Positions 25,438 to 40,172 of a DNA stretch of 64,000 nt are shown in pieces. Source of the DNA: Cotesia glomerata (lineage: Eukaryota > Arthropoda > Insecta > Hymenoptera > Braconidae); NCBI RefSeq assembly GCF_020080835.1, contig NC_058159.1, positions 24,648,474 to 24,712,473 of the forward strand, given 5' to 3'. The notes beneath the pieces are model-generated. The model did not search any database. It worked only from the letters and a program-made list of their open reading frames with translations, and had not been told where the DNA came from. A program made the translations under genes and the position numbers. Each line of letters begins with the position of its first letter. Position 1 is the first letter of the stretch.

Positions 25438-25567
25438 GTACGGACATCATCGTAACAATAGTCAGGGAAGCTTCTTAGGGCTTCTTAGGACAAAACGGGG
25501 TGAAAACAATAACTTCCCGATTTTTCGAAAATCTTCCTTTCGGATTTTCTTAGCGGGAAGTTAAAAA
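24697..25567 (-). repeat. R1 interspersed repeat, copy A
   Basis: Full-length member of a family seen seven times here. One end reads AACGGTTGACCCTGAAGGCC with CAACTTCTCGCTAA just inside. The other reads CTTAGCGGGAAGTTAAAAA. It carries three GAGCTC-based hairpins (about 24790-24890), degenerate internal modules built on ACTTTTGAACG-type text, and a (CA)n tract at 25384-25434. It lies in intron 2 of the P450 pseudogene. No long frame is shared between copies, so it looks non-autonomous; its class is not identified. Confidence 0.8.
25384..25434 (+). repeat. (CA)n microsatellite in R1-A
   Basis: About 25 CA units; the same place in R1-B, R1-C and R1-D is also a CA/TG tract, so it is part of the element. 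Confidence 0.95.
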
Positions 25568-25779
25568 TCATACTATTTTTAGTTGAGAATTTTCATATGA
25601 AACATATAACTCTTGAGAATACTTTTTGTCCTACAGTATAGTTAAATACTAAGAAACAGAAATATGCCCCGCTCCCAAGTTTACACGCATGGATACATAA
25701 CATTTCATACTTGTAAAGATCGACCTTGTTATTCCGCCGTACATCTTACGGCTTTAAATAAATCATATTATTTTTAGTG

Positions 25780-25982
25780 ACAGTAAAAAATTTTGTGTAA
25801 AAAAAAACACAATTTTTGTATTAAATACGGTTGACACAAAACTTGTGTTGAAATTCAACAACAAAGTAACACACTTTATGTTAAATTAATTTAACACAAA
25901 CTCTGTATTATTTTAAAACGAATTTTATGTTCTTCTAACATAGTCCATATTTCAACACAAATACAAAATATTTCGTACTGTG
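25780..25982. mobile_element. MITE with ACAGTAAAAAATTTTGTGT ends
   Basis: Left end ACAGTAAAAAATTTTGTGT at 25780; right end TATTTCGTACTGT is an imperfect inverse. The interior repeats AACACAAA and TTTGTGTT words in both orientations. A second copy around 29350-30545 is split by R1-C. Confidence 0.55.
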
Positions 25983-26445
25983 CGTGTAATATTTGATTTT
26001 ATATTTTTTTAATTAAATTTAATAAATTTTATAGAAACATTGAGAAAAAATCCACCAGGCCTTGTATTGCTCAGAAAATCAGTAAAACCTTTCAAATTAC
26101 CTGGAAGTAAAGGAATACTGCCAACAGGATCATTGGTTTTTATCTCACCATACTGTCTCCATTACGATGAACAATATTACCCAAACTCAGAGATTTTTGA
26201 TCCTGAGCGGTTCAAAGATGATAGAAAACAATCAGTTTTTTTTATCTTTTGGTGATGGCTCAAGAAACTGTGTAGGTACTAGATTTGGAATTTACCAATC
26301 CGCTCTCGGGATTATTTCTATCTTAAAACACTTCCGAGTTTCACCTTCTGAATTTTTTCAAGTTCCTTTTAAAATTAACAAAGTCTCTATTGTTTTATCA
26401 GCTATCGGAGGCATTAATTTAAAATTTGAACCACTAACTTTATAG

Positions 26446-26722
26446 AAATATATTCTTCATAGTGAATTAAATTCAACGTATTTATTATTATGCCTTAATT
26501 TATTTTTCTATAAATAAAATAAAATATACTTTAGTTAGTTAACGAAGTCCGTTTTACGAAAAAATAACGGCGTATTTTTAACTTCCCGCTAAGAAAATCT
26601 CAGATTTTCAAAAATCGGGAAGTTATTGTTTTCACCCCGTTTTGCAAAAATCGAGTTTTCATCAGATCTCGACGTTTGAAGATCACAGGAAGCTTCCCTG
26701 ACTATCCCCGCGAGGTTGTCAC

Positions 26723-26776
<54 letters not shown>

Positions 26777-28113
26777 TATGTGAACCGCTTATAACTTTTG
26801 AACGGCTTGACCGATTTCATCGCGGTTGGTGCCATTCGAAAGGGCTTGACCAAACTTAGATTTTGAAAACTATTTGGACCGATTCAGATCAATAGATTTT
26901 GAGAAATCTTCAAAAGACTGAAAAAAAAATTTTTTTCAAATGTGGTTTTTTTGGAATTACTTTTAAACGGCTTGATGGTTCAATTCCAAAAACTAATCAG
27001 CTCTTAACCTCAAAAAGCCACGTCGATCGCCACCAGTCCGGTCAAAATCGGTTGATTCGTTCGAGAGATATCGTGAACGAAAGAAAACCGAAAAAAGTGT
27101 TTTTTCGGAATAACTCCGAAATTCCTAGCGCGATCAATTCAAAATTTGAGTTTATTTGTGAGGCTTAAAAAACTGCGTCGAATGCTGCCAACCGCGTGAA
27201 AATCGATTTATTCATTCAAAAGTTATTGCGGTTTAAGAATTCAAAAAATAGTGTCTTATCAAATCTCTATCAGACTTTTGAGCTCGAAGAGCTCAAAAGC
27301 ATAGGAAAGCAATCTCTTTGAGCTCGGAGAGCTCAAAATAACCCATAAATTGTATTTTTAAGCTCGAAGAGCTCAAAAACGTCATTGGTGCAATTTTAAG
27401 CGCCTAAGTATGGAATTAGCGGGAAGTTGCAGGGATGGCCTTCAGGGTCAACCGTTTTCCTAATTTTTTTTTTAACATTTCTTAGTTCAAATGGATTTAT
27501 TTTAACTATCAGAAATATTTGAATCTCATTTTTATAATCCTTGCAAAATGTTATTTTATCTTTTTTATTTTTTATATTTTTTTATATCTTTTTTATATTT
27601 TATCAAAAAAATTTTATTTTATCAACTGTTGAGATTTGATTGGAAAATTAATCTACATATTATTAAATTTCTTAAACGTGAAGAATTACAAAATATTTAC
27701 AAACGCTTTAGCGTTTTCGGGTGTAAATGACAAATCAATGATTTTATATTCATTTTATTTTAATAAAATAAAATTAAAATCTCTCGTTGTGTAATCTCTA
27801 GTTTTTTAGTCCAACGTCCTCGTGTTCCGCTACCGCTCTATAAAATGCCTTCGACATAATCACATCTACTAGAGAGATACTTTTTTTTTAGTGTGAGTAT
27901 CATACGTGCAATTATTATTATTATACATATTGCATAATTTTCAATGTCTGAGAAGGATGAACTGTTATTAGCATTTATGAGATGTAACTTGCAATATTAA
28001 TAAGCAAATAAAAATCAGTCTTGGTGATACTTTAAACGAAGCATCTTCCGTTCTTGTAATGTTCATAAAATTAAATATTAAAAAAATTTTTAATTTACAA
28101 AAATAAAAATAAA
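26446..28113. other. Intergenic DNA between P450 members 1 and 2
   Basis: Half of it is R1-B. The rest (27470-28113) is A/T-rich with no recognisable exon; it must include the member 2 promoter. Confidence 0.5.
26576..27470 (+). repeat. R1 interspersed repeat, copy B
   Basis: Inverted relative to copy A. Starts TTTTTAACTTCCCGCTAAG and ends GGGTCAACCGTTTTCCTAAT. GAGCTC hairpins at about 27270-27378. A TG tract at 26724-26772. Copies A and B flank exon 3 of the P450 pseudogene as an inverted pair. Confidence 0.82.
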
Positions 28114-31394
<3,281 letters not shown>

Positions 31395-31956
31395 TGTAAG
31401 TATTGAATTACTCATATCAAATCGAGTATTTTCATTCTTATTCAAATGATAATTAACTTTATTTTTTGCTCAGTCATATAAACGACGTATAAATATTATC
31501 TTCTATCTAAAAGCGATATTAATAATCAAATTGTTTTCACAACTAAGATATTGTAAGTAAATAATGGACTCGACTAATAATTTTATTAATTGTACAACAT
31601 TTTTTTATAAATTAATCTGAAACGATTTTTTCAATGAGTCAGTAATAAATTTTTCAATATTAAAAAAATATGCAAATAAAGTTTTATTAAAATACCAACG
31701 CAAGTTTTTTTGATTGTAGCTATTAGCAATTAGTTTTAATATGAGGAATAATACCAGGAAAAATTAATTACATAACTCGCGTAAACTAAGAATTATTATT
31801 ATTACTGCAAGTCACTGAGTAAGAATACGTTTTGTGTATTGAACATGATATGATAAATAATTTTTAGGCCAGTCATTGTAAAGCTTTTGCGGTGATAAGC
31901 AGTGTGTTAGTGATCACAGTGAGTGTTGTAATAAATAATTAGATTTACAGACCAAA

Positions 31957-33590
31957 ATGGAGTACGGAGTGCAAGAAATTTTAATTATAACCGCTGGGAT
32001 TATTCTTGCTATTTATTATTGGTCCACAGCGAAGCATAATCACTGGAAACGCTTGGGAGTTCCTGGACCAGCGCCAACACCATTGGTTGGAAATATGGGT
32101 CCGTTTTTCTTAGGGAAGAAAGCGATGGCTGAAAGACAAGAAGAAATGTACAAAGAGTGGAAAAATGAACCGTTTTTTGGTTTTTTCAATTCACGAATGC
32201 CAGTTTTAATGATAACTGACCCCGATTTGATACGACAGGTGTTGATAAAAGATTTCCAGGCTTTTTCAGGTCGTGGAATTAATATCAAAGACGACGACCC
32301 TCTGGCAAATCATCTGTTCAATATCGACGGGCATAAATGGAAAGTACTGAGAGCCAAGTTAACACCAGCGTTTACTACAGGGAAACTTAAGTTGATGATT
32401 GATTTGATGGTAGAATGTGCAAACCATTTTGAAAGATATTTGTTAAATCAAGTTGGCAAAGGAAAAGTTATCGAGTGTCGTGAAATAGCGGCTAAATTTA
32501 CCACGGACGTAATTGGGTCTACAGCTTTTGGGATTAATATGAACGCGCTGGATAGAGAGGATAGTCAGTTTAGGATAATAGGAAGAAAAATGTTCGAGCC
32601 GTCTGTTATCAATATGTGTAAGCGGATGTTACGGGATTTTTCACCGAGACTTTTTAATCTTCTGAACATTGAAATAATCCCCAAAGCCCATACTGATTTT
32701 TTTGTGAATTCTATTCGAGAGACGATAGAATTCCGTGAAAAAGAAAAGATTGTTCGTCATGATCTTGTTGATCTTTTGAAAGATATAAAAAAAAATCAGC
32801 ATGAAATTGATTTTGGTAAGTATTTTAAATTTATTTTTTTGTTAACTGATGATTATAATTATTTATGTAATAATTAATTTAAAGAGGTGACCGAAGGACT
32901 CCTGACATCTCAAGCTTTTGTATTTTTTGCGGCTGGTTTTGAAACTTCTTCAACGACAATTTCTTTTGCTCTTTATGAAATGGCGCTTAATCTTGAAATT
33001 CAAGAAAAATTGAGGAATGAAATACATGAAACATTAAAAAAACACAACGGTAAATTGTCTTACGACATTATTAATGAAATGAAATATCTCAATATGGTTT
33101 TACAAGGTAATTTTTTCAAAATATTGAAAGTATTATTTTTTTTTGCTCTTAAATTAATTCAAGCGTTTGATTTTCAGAAACTTTAAGAAAAGATTCACCT
33201 GCAATTCTATTGAGAAGAAAATCAGTTCTACCTTATAAAATACCTGACAGCAATATAACTTTGCCAACTGGCACCGCGATTGAGATTCCGGTGTACAGTA
33301 TTCACCACGACGAGCGGTATTACCCAAATCCAGAAGTTTTTGACCCAGAAAGGTTCAACGAAAATGAGAAGAGACATCAGATGGTTTATTTACCTTTCGG
33401 TGACGGGCCTAAGAACTGTATTGGATTAAGATTTGCTGCTTATCAATCTAAACTTGGTATTATTTCTGTTTTGAGACACTTTAAAGTTTTACCTTCAGAC
33501 TCTCTTCAAATACCTTACCAAATCCACAAAGCATCTATTATTCTATCAGCTGCCGGTGGGATTAATTTGAAATTCGAACCACTGGTTTGA
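31957..33590 (+). CDS. Cytochrome P450, CYP6-like (array member 3)
   Basis: Exons 31957-32815, 32885-33106, 33178-33590; 497 residues. It is the most compact gene of the array, with introns of only 69 and 71 bp and no TE inside. Anchor helix near residues 7-27, hinge PGPAPTPLVGN, helix C HKWKVLRAKLTPAFTTGK, helix I AAGFETSSTTISFALYE, helix K ETLR, FDPERF and haem loop PFGDGPKNCIGLRF with Cys441. All catalytic landmarks are present. A CCAGTCATTG motif lies about 85 bp upstream of the ATG, similar to text upstream of members 5 and 6, so a shared core promoter is possible. The 562-bp gap from member 2 is the shortest in the array. Confidence 0.96.
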
Positions 33591-34430
33591 TGTAAAATAT
33601 ATTTCAAGTTCATAATTATTGATTATACTCGTGTATGTTATTGTAAGATTATTATAGGAAGCAATTACCTCTATATGGATCGCTGTGTAACCTTGAAATA
33701 ATTATCGAAAAAAATCGTTAACGTTTTCATCACACCTAGTGATTATCTGATTATACTTTATAAATAAATTATATTTTTGTTTTTTATAATTCTATAGAAT
33801 TATACAATATATTGTATGGATAAGATAAAAAATTATTTGTTGATTACAAATAAGTACCTATAATTACTTAAAAACTATAAATATCTCTGATTAAGAAACT
33901 GAATTAGAATAATGTACTTAAATGTAAATGAATATTGTTCAGGATTTATCTGTAATTAATAATTATAAGATTATTACAAACTGAAGATAATGAAAAGCGA
34001 CAATAGTTTGATTTATTAAAATATATTATATATTATTATGAAAAAATGGTAATTTCTTAAATTATTATTAAATTACTAAATATATAATTTAAAACTTTTT
34101 TATGAAATAAACAAATTTTTGTTTGTAATGTTCACAATTAAAAAAAAAAAAAATAATTTTAATAATAATTGAATAAACTAGTATTATTTAATACATAATA
34201 TTATATATTTATGATATTATGATGTAATCTTGATTACATTATTATGATGTTGATATTGTGTATTTGTCGACAGTCTTTTCACCTCTTCGATAGACACAGC
34301 AGTAGCGTTATATTATACACACGTATTAATATACATAAAGTTGTATTTGTGTCCTTGAATTATTGTAGTACTTATAAAAATAAAAAAATATACGTTATAA
34401 TATTCTTTAATTCAGAGTAGATTTAACGTG

Positions 34431-34446
34431 CGCGCGCTAGCGCGCG
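34431..34446. other. CG-rich perfect palindrome
   Basis: CGCGCGCTAGCGCGCG, self-complementary over 16 bp, in DNA that is otherwise almost pure A/T. It lies just outside the MITE at 34462, and a similar GCGCGC stem-loop is linked to the related repeat at 41791. It may be the end of a Helitron-like element. Confidence 0.7.
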
Positions 34447-34461
34447 TCTGGATGTTGGTAT

Positions 34462-34587
34462 CCCAAGCGGCACAAATTTTTTTTTGTTAATATTTTGTTG
34501 AATTTAAGTTGACGATTATTAACTTTTTAACTTCTTCTTGAGTGAAATCTATCAAAAAGTCAACATTTTTTTGTGATGCTTGGGGTG
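34462..34587. mobile_element. Small MITE with CCCAAGC ends
   Basis: Ends CCCAAGCGGCACAAA and TTTGTGATGCTTGGG form a 15-bp imperfect inverted pair about 125 bp apart. The left half matches sequence at about 41574-41640 in P450 member 6 intron 1. Confidence 0.6.
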
Positions 34588-35229
34588 AAATTATATATAT
34601 TTTCATGCTTATGATATATTTGACCAATTACATTACGAATAAATTTGCTTCATATATATTTCATCTCAATTTTATGTGGGGAATGTTGAGATTATATAAC
34701 GTATGTTTATGATGAAGATTATTTTTATTTTCTGTTAAATACTATCAACCGCATTTATATCTTCAGTCATGAGTTACCGTTCCTTCCTGATACATGTCGC
34801 AAAAAGTGTCAAATATTAAACTGCACATTAAATTCACACGGAAAAAAAAAATCGGTAGAGTCTACTGATTTTTTCGGTGCAGGCTACCGATTACCACACG
34901 GAGAGAATTTTATGTTAACGGTAAACATCCTTATTTTGTAGCTTCTACTATGCAAGATGGTTATTAATTTTTGCAAAGTTAAGATGATAAATGCAACTAT
35001 CCGGCGATTGTAATTAGTACAATCAGTATATATTAATTCCCACAATTATGATAATACGGTTTATTATCTAGATGGTAACTTTTACCATCGGAGATAGTTA
35101 AAATCTTCATGATTGTAATCATATAAAAACTACACAGGAAGTATAAAAAACTAAACTTTTTCGATTTTAGAGTCAGAATATAATAACATTCTAATGTTTG
35201 ACATAAGAGTGAGTATTGAAAAAAGTATA

Positions 35230-35840
35230 TTTATATTATTAAGAGAATAACAAAAATTTTGTCTCCAGGATAGTCATATGATAAAATCGGGTTTTTTTAA
35301 GTGAAATATAGTGTCATTGCAAAGGTCTTGACTTAAATTTGCGCCTTTTTAAGGTTTCATATCATTCTCATCGATAGTCAATTTATCATGATAAGTATTT
35401 AGGCTGCATTCGAAAATGCTTCATTTCTAGACACATAATTAAGAAATGACCTTTTATCTTGTTAACTATTGACATTTTTAAAGATATAAGCTCATCCCGA
35501 CATTACACTCATCGAGACCTTTCGTTTGAGTACCCACATCAATTTTTCATATATTTTATATATTTATATATGAAAAATATATCAAAATGCATGTGAGTAC
35601 TCAAATGAAAGCTCTTGGTGAGTGTGACATCAGGATGAGCTTATATATTAAAAAATGTCAATAATTAAGAACTGACATTGCTATCTTGTCTACTATTGAC
35701 ATTTTTAAAGATATAAGCTCACCCCGACATTACACTCGTCGAGACCTTTCATTTGAGTACCCACATCAATTTTTCATATATTTCATATATTTATATATAT
35801 TTAGTATATAATATTTCATATATTTACATATATTTAGTGG
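35230..35840 (+). mobile_element. Truncated Helitron, copy 3
   Basis: Left end TTTATATTATTAAGAGAATA matches the TCTATATTATTAAGAG terminus with C changed to T. It runs through the same conserved leader and one and a half hairpin units (from about 35468 and 35693), then stops inside an ATATTTCATATATTT tract. The terminal stem-loop and CTAG are missing. Confidence 0.75.
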
Positions 35841-35945
35841 GTAGGGGTGTCAGCGCCGAGTTTTAGTATGACGCTGCGTCGAGTCGCCACATATCCAGGC
35901 CAAACAGCTATGCCTAGAATCCGTAAAAAGGATTCCCCCCCCTAA
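35841..35945. other. GC-rich fragment of unknown origin
   Basis: About 100 bp (GTCAGCGCCGAGTTTTAGTA at 35850, then GACGCTGCGTCGAGTCGCC, ending in a run of C) with base composition unlike anything around it. It lies exactly between a broken Helitron and a broken R1. It looks like a retroelement or TE end fragment but I do not recognise it. Confidence 0.4.
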
Positions 35946-35949
35946 GGAA

Positions 35950-36130
35950 AAAAAAAAACACACACACACACACACAGACATACAGACACCATCGCGGGAA
36001 TAGTCAGGGAGGCTTCCTAGGACCTCGAAACGTCGAGATTCGATGAAAACTCGATTTTCGTAAAACGGGGTGAAAACAATAACTTCCCGATTTTTGAAAA
36101 TCTTCGATTTTCTTAGCGAGAAGTTAAAAA
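35950..36130 (-). repeat. R1 fragment, copy D
   Basis: Only the AACTTCCCGCTAA-proximal 180 bp, from a short CA tract (about 35960-35977) to CTTAGCGAGAAGTTAAAAA. It ends about 50 bp before the orphan P450 exon. Confidence 0.85.
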
Positions 36131-36180
36131 TTTATTTACTTGGGTGATTAAGCTAATAATAATCTATTTATAAATTTTAG

Positions 36181-36602
36181 AAACACTGAGAAAAAATCCA
36201 CTGGTAGCTATATTAGTCAGAAAATCGGTTGAGCCGTACAAACTACCGGGAACTGACATAATTTTGCCAACAGGTACCACGGTACAAATTCCAGCATATA
36301 GTATCCATCATGACGAGCAATATTATCCAAAACCTGAAGTTTTTCAACCCGAAAGATTCAACGATGACGAATCTAGACACCCGATGGTTTATTTGCCATT
36401 CGGTGATGGTCCGAAAAATTGCATCGGCGCAAGATTCGCCGTTTACCAATCTAAACTTGGAATAATTACAATACTGAAGAATTATAGAGTCACACCTTCA
36501 GAACTTACAGAAGTCCCATATAAAATTGATAGAGCAGGTTCAGTTCTTACAGCCAAAGGTGGCATTAATCTTAAATTAGAAGCTTTAAATTCGTATAATT
36601 AA
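36181..36602 (+). pseudogene. Orphan last exon of a CYP6-like P450 (array member 4)
   Basis: A clean exon 3 with acceptor AAATTTTAG and phase 1 entry: ETLRKNP, then YSIHHDEQYYP, FQPERF, haem loop PFGDGPKNCIGARF and a stop at 36602. It has no frame breaks and is 140 codons long like its paralogs. Exons 1 and 2 (anchor, helices B-I) are absent from the 2.6 kb upstream, which is full of broken mobile elements. The fragment cannot make a working P450 alone. It is most likely a relic of a deletion. Other explanations: an assembly gap, or use as an alternative last exon of member 3 (same phase), which the sequence permits but does not show. Confidence 0.85.
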
Positions 36603-37049
36603 AATACTACATATATCATACACATTTATAATTTGTGAATATTACATTCATATCTATGTTTTGTCTAACATATGAAATTGATAATATTATTTTTATAATT
36701 ATTACAAGTCAAATTATTAAATCATTAAATTATCAGAATTCAAGGCCTTGATGATGATTTTGCGGCTTATTATTAGTAACATACAAAAAAACATCATCTT
36801 AGCAAAAAAATAATCATTAATTTCTGTAATTTTAATGAAAATTTATTCGAACATAATCACATAATGTGTTCAAGTAATACTTGAGATTGTGAGATTTATG
36901 CATTGTCACTGTTTGTTAGTCATTGCATGAACATACACGTAAACTGCGCACTTTATCGAATGGACTTGTAAGATCTGTTTATGTCAGTTTATATTAAATC
37001 TCATTTTACATAAATCGCAGTAATTATCTTAAAAATAAATAAATAAAAA

Positions 37050-39337
37050 ATGGAGCTGGGAGTTCAAGAAATTTTAGTGATAGTTTCGGGAGTTTTACTT
37101 ACTATTTATTATTGGACTGTCTCTACACATAATCATTGGAAGCGTATGGGAATTTCTGGGCCAAGGCCATCACCGCTAGTTGGTAATATGGGTTCTTTTT
37201 TTGTGGGAAAAGTGTCTATAGTCGAACTGTTGGATGATTTGTACAACAAGTGGAAGAACGAAAGATTTATCGGAATCTTCAACGGGCGTACTCCGGTTTT
37301 GATGGTTATGGACCCCGATTTAGTTCGAAATATTTTAATAAAAGACTTCAATATCTTCCCGGGTCGCGGAATGCACATTAATGAAGCCGATCCTTTAGCT
37401 CAAAATTTATTCGCCATTGATGGGCATAAATGGAAAGTCATGAGAAGTAAATTAACTCCTATATTTACAACAGGAAAATTGAAACAGATGGTTGACTTGA
37501 TGATCGAGTGTGTTGAACACTTTGAAAAGTATCTTAAAAACCAAGTTGGCAGTGGTAAAGTTGTTGATTGTCGTGAAGCTGCCGCGAAATTTACCACGGA
37601 CGTAATTGGCAGCTGCGCTTTTGGGATCAACATGAACGCTCTTAACAGAGAAGACAGCCAGTTTAGAATAATAGGAAGAAAAATTTTCGAATCGTCTTAT
37701 TTAAAATTGTTAAAGCGATTGTTTCAGGAAGCCGCTCCAAGATTTTGCAGGCTTATCGGGATGAAAGGAATGCCTAAAGAAAGTATCGATTTCTTTGTTA
37801 ATACTATAAGAGAGACAATGGAATTTCGCGAAAAAAACAATCTAGTTCGACATGATTTAGTTGACATTTTGAGAGACATAAAGAAAAATCAAAATGAAAT
37901 TGATTTTGGTAAGTTAATTTTTTTAATATTTCTATTTTTATATATAAAAAAAAAATTAACTTGAATCAAGTAAATAATTTTAAAGAATTTTATCTTCTTG
38001 ATTTGAGTAGAAAAATTCTTAAACTAAGAAATTTTTCTTGGTTAAAGTAAAGTTTAGTTGATTTAAGAATTTTTCGTCTTGATCCAAGACAATGAAACTC
38101 TTCAAAATTATTTTCTTGGTTTAAGAATTTTTCTCTTGATTCAAATGAATTTTTTTTTCTGTGTACACTGAGAGAAAAAATTGAGCAATGTTGTAATACA
38201 AAAATAATTTGTTGAAAATTTAAAACAATTTTGTTTCTTAATTGAAAAAATCAAAATTTTTATCACAGTAACTTTATTGATGAAAAAATTTTCTAGATTT
38301 GGAAAAAAATAATTTTGGATAAAAATTTGCAAGTTGTCTATCTAAAACTGTTTTTTTCCAAATCAAAAAAACTTTTTTATAACACAAAAGTTACTGTGAG
38401 AAAAATTTTGATTTCTTCAGTTAAAAAATAAAACTGTTTAATATTTTCAACAAATTAATTTCTTGTCCCAACATTGCCCATTTTTTTCAAAATAAATTGT
38501 TTTCCTTATTGCATATGAAATTAATTGATGGTTTATTGAATTATTCTAGAGATTACAGAAAATTTATTGGCTGCCCAGGCGTTCGTTTTCTTTGCAGCGG
38601 GTTTCGAAACTTCTTCTACGACAATTTCCTTCGCGTTGTATGAATTGGCGCTTAATCTTAAAGCTCAAGAAAAATTAAGAGCTGAAATTTTGGAAACATT
38701 GAAAAAACACAATGGTCAATTGTCCTACGACATCGTTAACGAAATGAAGTACCTCAATATGGTTTTAGAAGGTATGCAGTATTATACTAATATACATTCT
38801 GTTAAAAAAATGTTAAATTGTTTTATCTTGATCGCAATCTATAAATTTTCAATACAAAAATTTGATTAAAGATTGCCAATGATATGAACTATAAATAATA
38901 ATAACAATAATTTTGTACGTTTAGAAACACTGAGAAAAGATTCACCAGCAGGGCTATTGATAAGAAAGTCAGTAGAACCTTATAAAATACCAGACAGCAA
39001 CATAACTTTGCCGACTGGTACAACAATACAGATACCAGTCTACAGTTTTCATCACGACGAGCAATACTATCCTAATCCAGAAGTCTTTGACCCGGAAAGG
39101 TTCAATGAAAATGAGAAGAGACATCCAATGGTTCATTTACCTTTCGGTGACGGCCCTAAAAATTGTATTGGCTCGAGATTTGCTGTTTATCAATCAAAAC
39201 TAGGATTAATTGCAGTACTAAAAAATTTTAGAGTTACACCTTCAAAATCAACACGCGTGCCATTCAAAATTGATAGTAAAGCTTTGGTTCTTTCAGCGGT
39301 CGAAGGAATAAATTTGACGCTTGAACCTTTGAAATAA
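37050..39337 (+). CDS. Cytochrome P450, CYP6-like (array member 5)
   Basis: Exons 37050-37908, 38550-38771, 38925-39337; 497 residues. N-terminal anchor, hinge SGPRPSPLVGN (first Pro of the usual PGP replaced by Ser), helix C HKWKVMRSKLTPIFTTGK, helix I AAGFETSSTTISFALYE, helix K ETLR, FDPERF, and haem loop PFGDGPKNCIGSRF with Cys441. All catalytic residues are present. Near the C-terminus VEGINLTLEPL replaces the SGGINLKFEPL of paralogs. Intron 1 (641 bp) contains two back-to-back hairpin MITEs. A GTTAGTCATTGCATG motif 125-135 bp upstream of the ATG resembles text upstream of members 3 and 6. Confidence 0.95.
37943..38164. mobile_element. TCAAG-hairpin MITE, copy 2 (P450 member 5 intron 1)
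   Basis: Runs from AAAAAAATTAACTTGAATCA to TCTTGATTCAAATGAATTTT, with internal CTTGATTTGAG and CTTGATCCAAG words in both orientations. Directly abutted by another MITE at 38165. Confidence 0.65.
38165..38490. mobile_element. Long-armed hairpin MITE
   Basis: About 326 bp. The left arm (ACTGAGAGAAAAAATTGAGC ... ATCACAGTAACTTT) and right arm (AAAGTTACTGTGAG ... ATTGCCCATTTTTTTC) pair over about 110 bp with mismatches. Transcribed as part of intron 1 it would fold into a long stem. Confidence 0.7.
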
Positions 39338-39592
39338 TTTAAATATAAACTAATTTTTAATAATCTTGAGAAAATATTCTTAAAGTGATTATCATTTCTT
39401 TTTTTATTAAAACAATCAGATTTCTTTAGCTACAATGTAATTAATTGTCGTAAATAAAAAGGACATATAAATTTTTTTGAATGTAATTAATCACTTCAAA
39501 TAATGAAATTGTGAGCGGAATTTTAATTTATTATATATTATTATTTTTATTAAATTATCGAACTTGAATTATACCGGCCATTTTAATGTAAT

Positions 39593-39770
39593 ACACTGAT
39601 AAAAAAATTTGACTCAAGAGAAAAAAAATTCTTGCGTCAAGAAATTATTCTTAGTTTAAGTAAATTTTTCTTCAATAATTTTTTTTCTTGGCTCAAAAGT
39701 CATTTTCTTTAAAATGGTATTTTTGGTTCCAGATTTTTTATCTTGAATCAAATTAACTTTTTTATCAATG
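39593..39770. mobile_element. TCAAG-hairpin MITE, copy 3
   Basis: Begins ACACTGATAAAAAAATTTGA and closes TTAACTTTTTTATCAATG; lies between P450 members 5 and 6. The remaining gap sequence (39338-40318) is A/T-rich without other recognisable content. Confidence 0.72.
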
Positions 39771-40172
39771 CATGCATTATAACTAAAAAAATATTTTATA
39801 TTGTATATTATTTCAAATATTCAAAATATGAATAATTTGTATTGATTTAATAATTAAAACAAAAAATTAATTCATTAAATCTTTATCCGTTGCTACTACG
39901 TATGCAGTTGATTTATTATCTCAATTACTGATTACAGCTCGACTAATATCAAGTCATAACTTTCCGTACATTAATCCAAATGTTTTAAATAAAAATTATA
40001 TTTAGTAAAAAAATTTCAAGTATCAATGGAAGTGTAATTAAATATGGTACTGTGAGCAGATTTTCAAATTTATCGCAAGTCAAAAAATAAATAAAATAAG
40101 TAATATTTTATTGTCCGTTATGTAATTTGTGATATCATATTTACCAGTCATTCATCATGATATGCAGTAGAG

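Larger units (their letters stand above)
23289..26445 (+). pseudogene. Cytochrome P450 CYP6-like pseudogene (array member 1)
   Basis: Same three-exon plan as its neighbours: 23289-24144, 24207-24428, 26035-26445. Three frame breaks are visible. (i) One extra T in the T run at 23342-23348, after which the frame resumes as YWSTATFNHWK. (ii) A net loss of 4 bases near 23600-23610, where neighbours have the FxGRG motif. (iii) One extra T in the T run at about 26235-26243, just before the haem loop SFGDGSRNCVGTRFG. Exon 1 is 856 nt against 859 in every intact paralog, exactly +1 minus 4. Helix I reads AGFEAISATISFALYE instead of AGFETSSTTISFALYE, losing the oxygen-activating Thr context. Breaks i and iii are in homopolymers and could be sequencing errors; break ii is not. 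Most likely a recent pseudogene. Confidence 0.85.
33591..36180. other. TE-rich gap before the orphan P450 exon
   Basis: 2.6 kb in which exons 1 and 2 of a fourth P450 would be expected; I find no trace of their motifs. Instead there is A/T-rich DNA, a small MITE (34462-34587), a CG-rich palindrome (34431-34446), a truncated Helitron (35230-35840), an odd GC-rich fragment (35841-35945) and a truncated R1 (35950-36130). Confidence 0.7.

Noticed and set aside
26899..27168. Open frame in R1-B, with a similar one in R1-G at 52861-53052
   Set aside because: The two translations resemble each other because the DNA is repeated. The frame is not kept in R1-C and has no recognisable domain.
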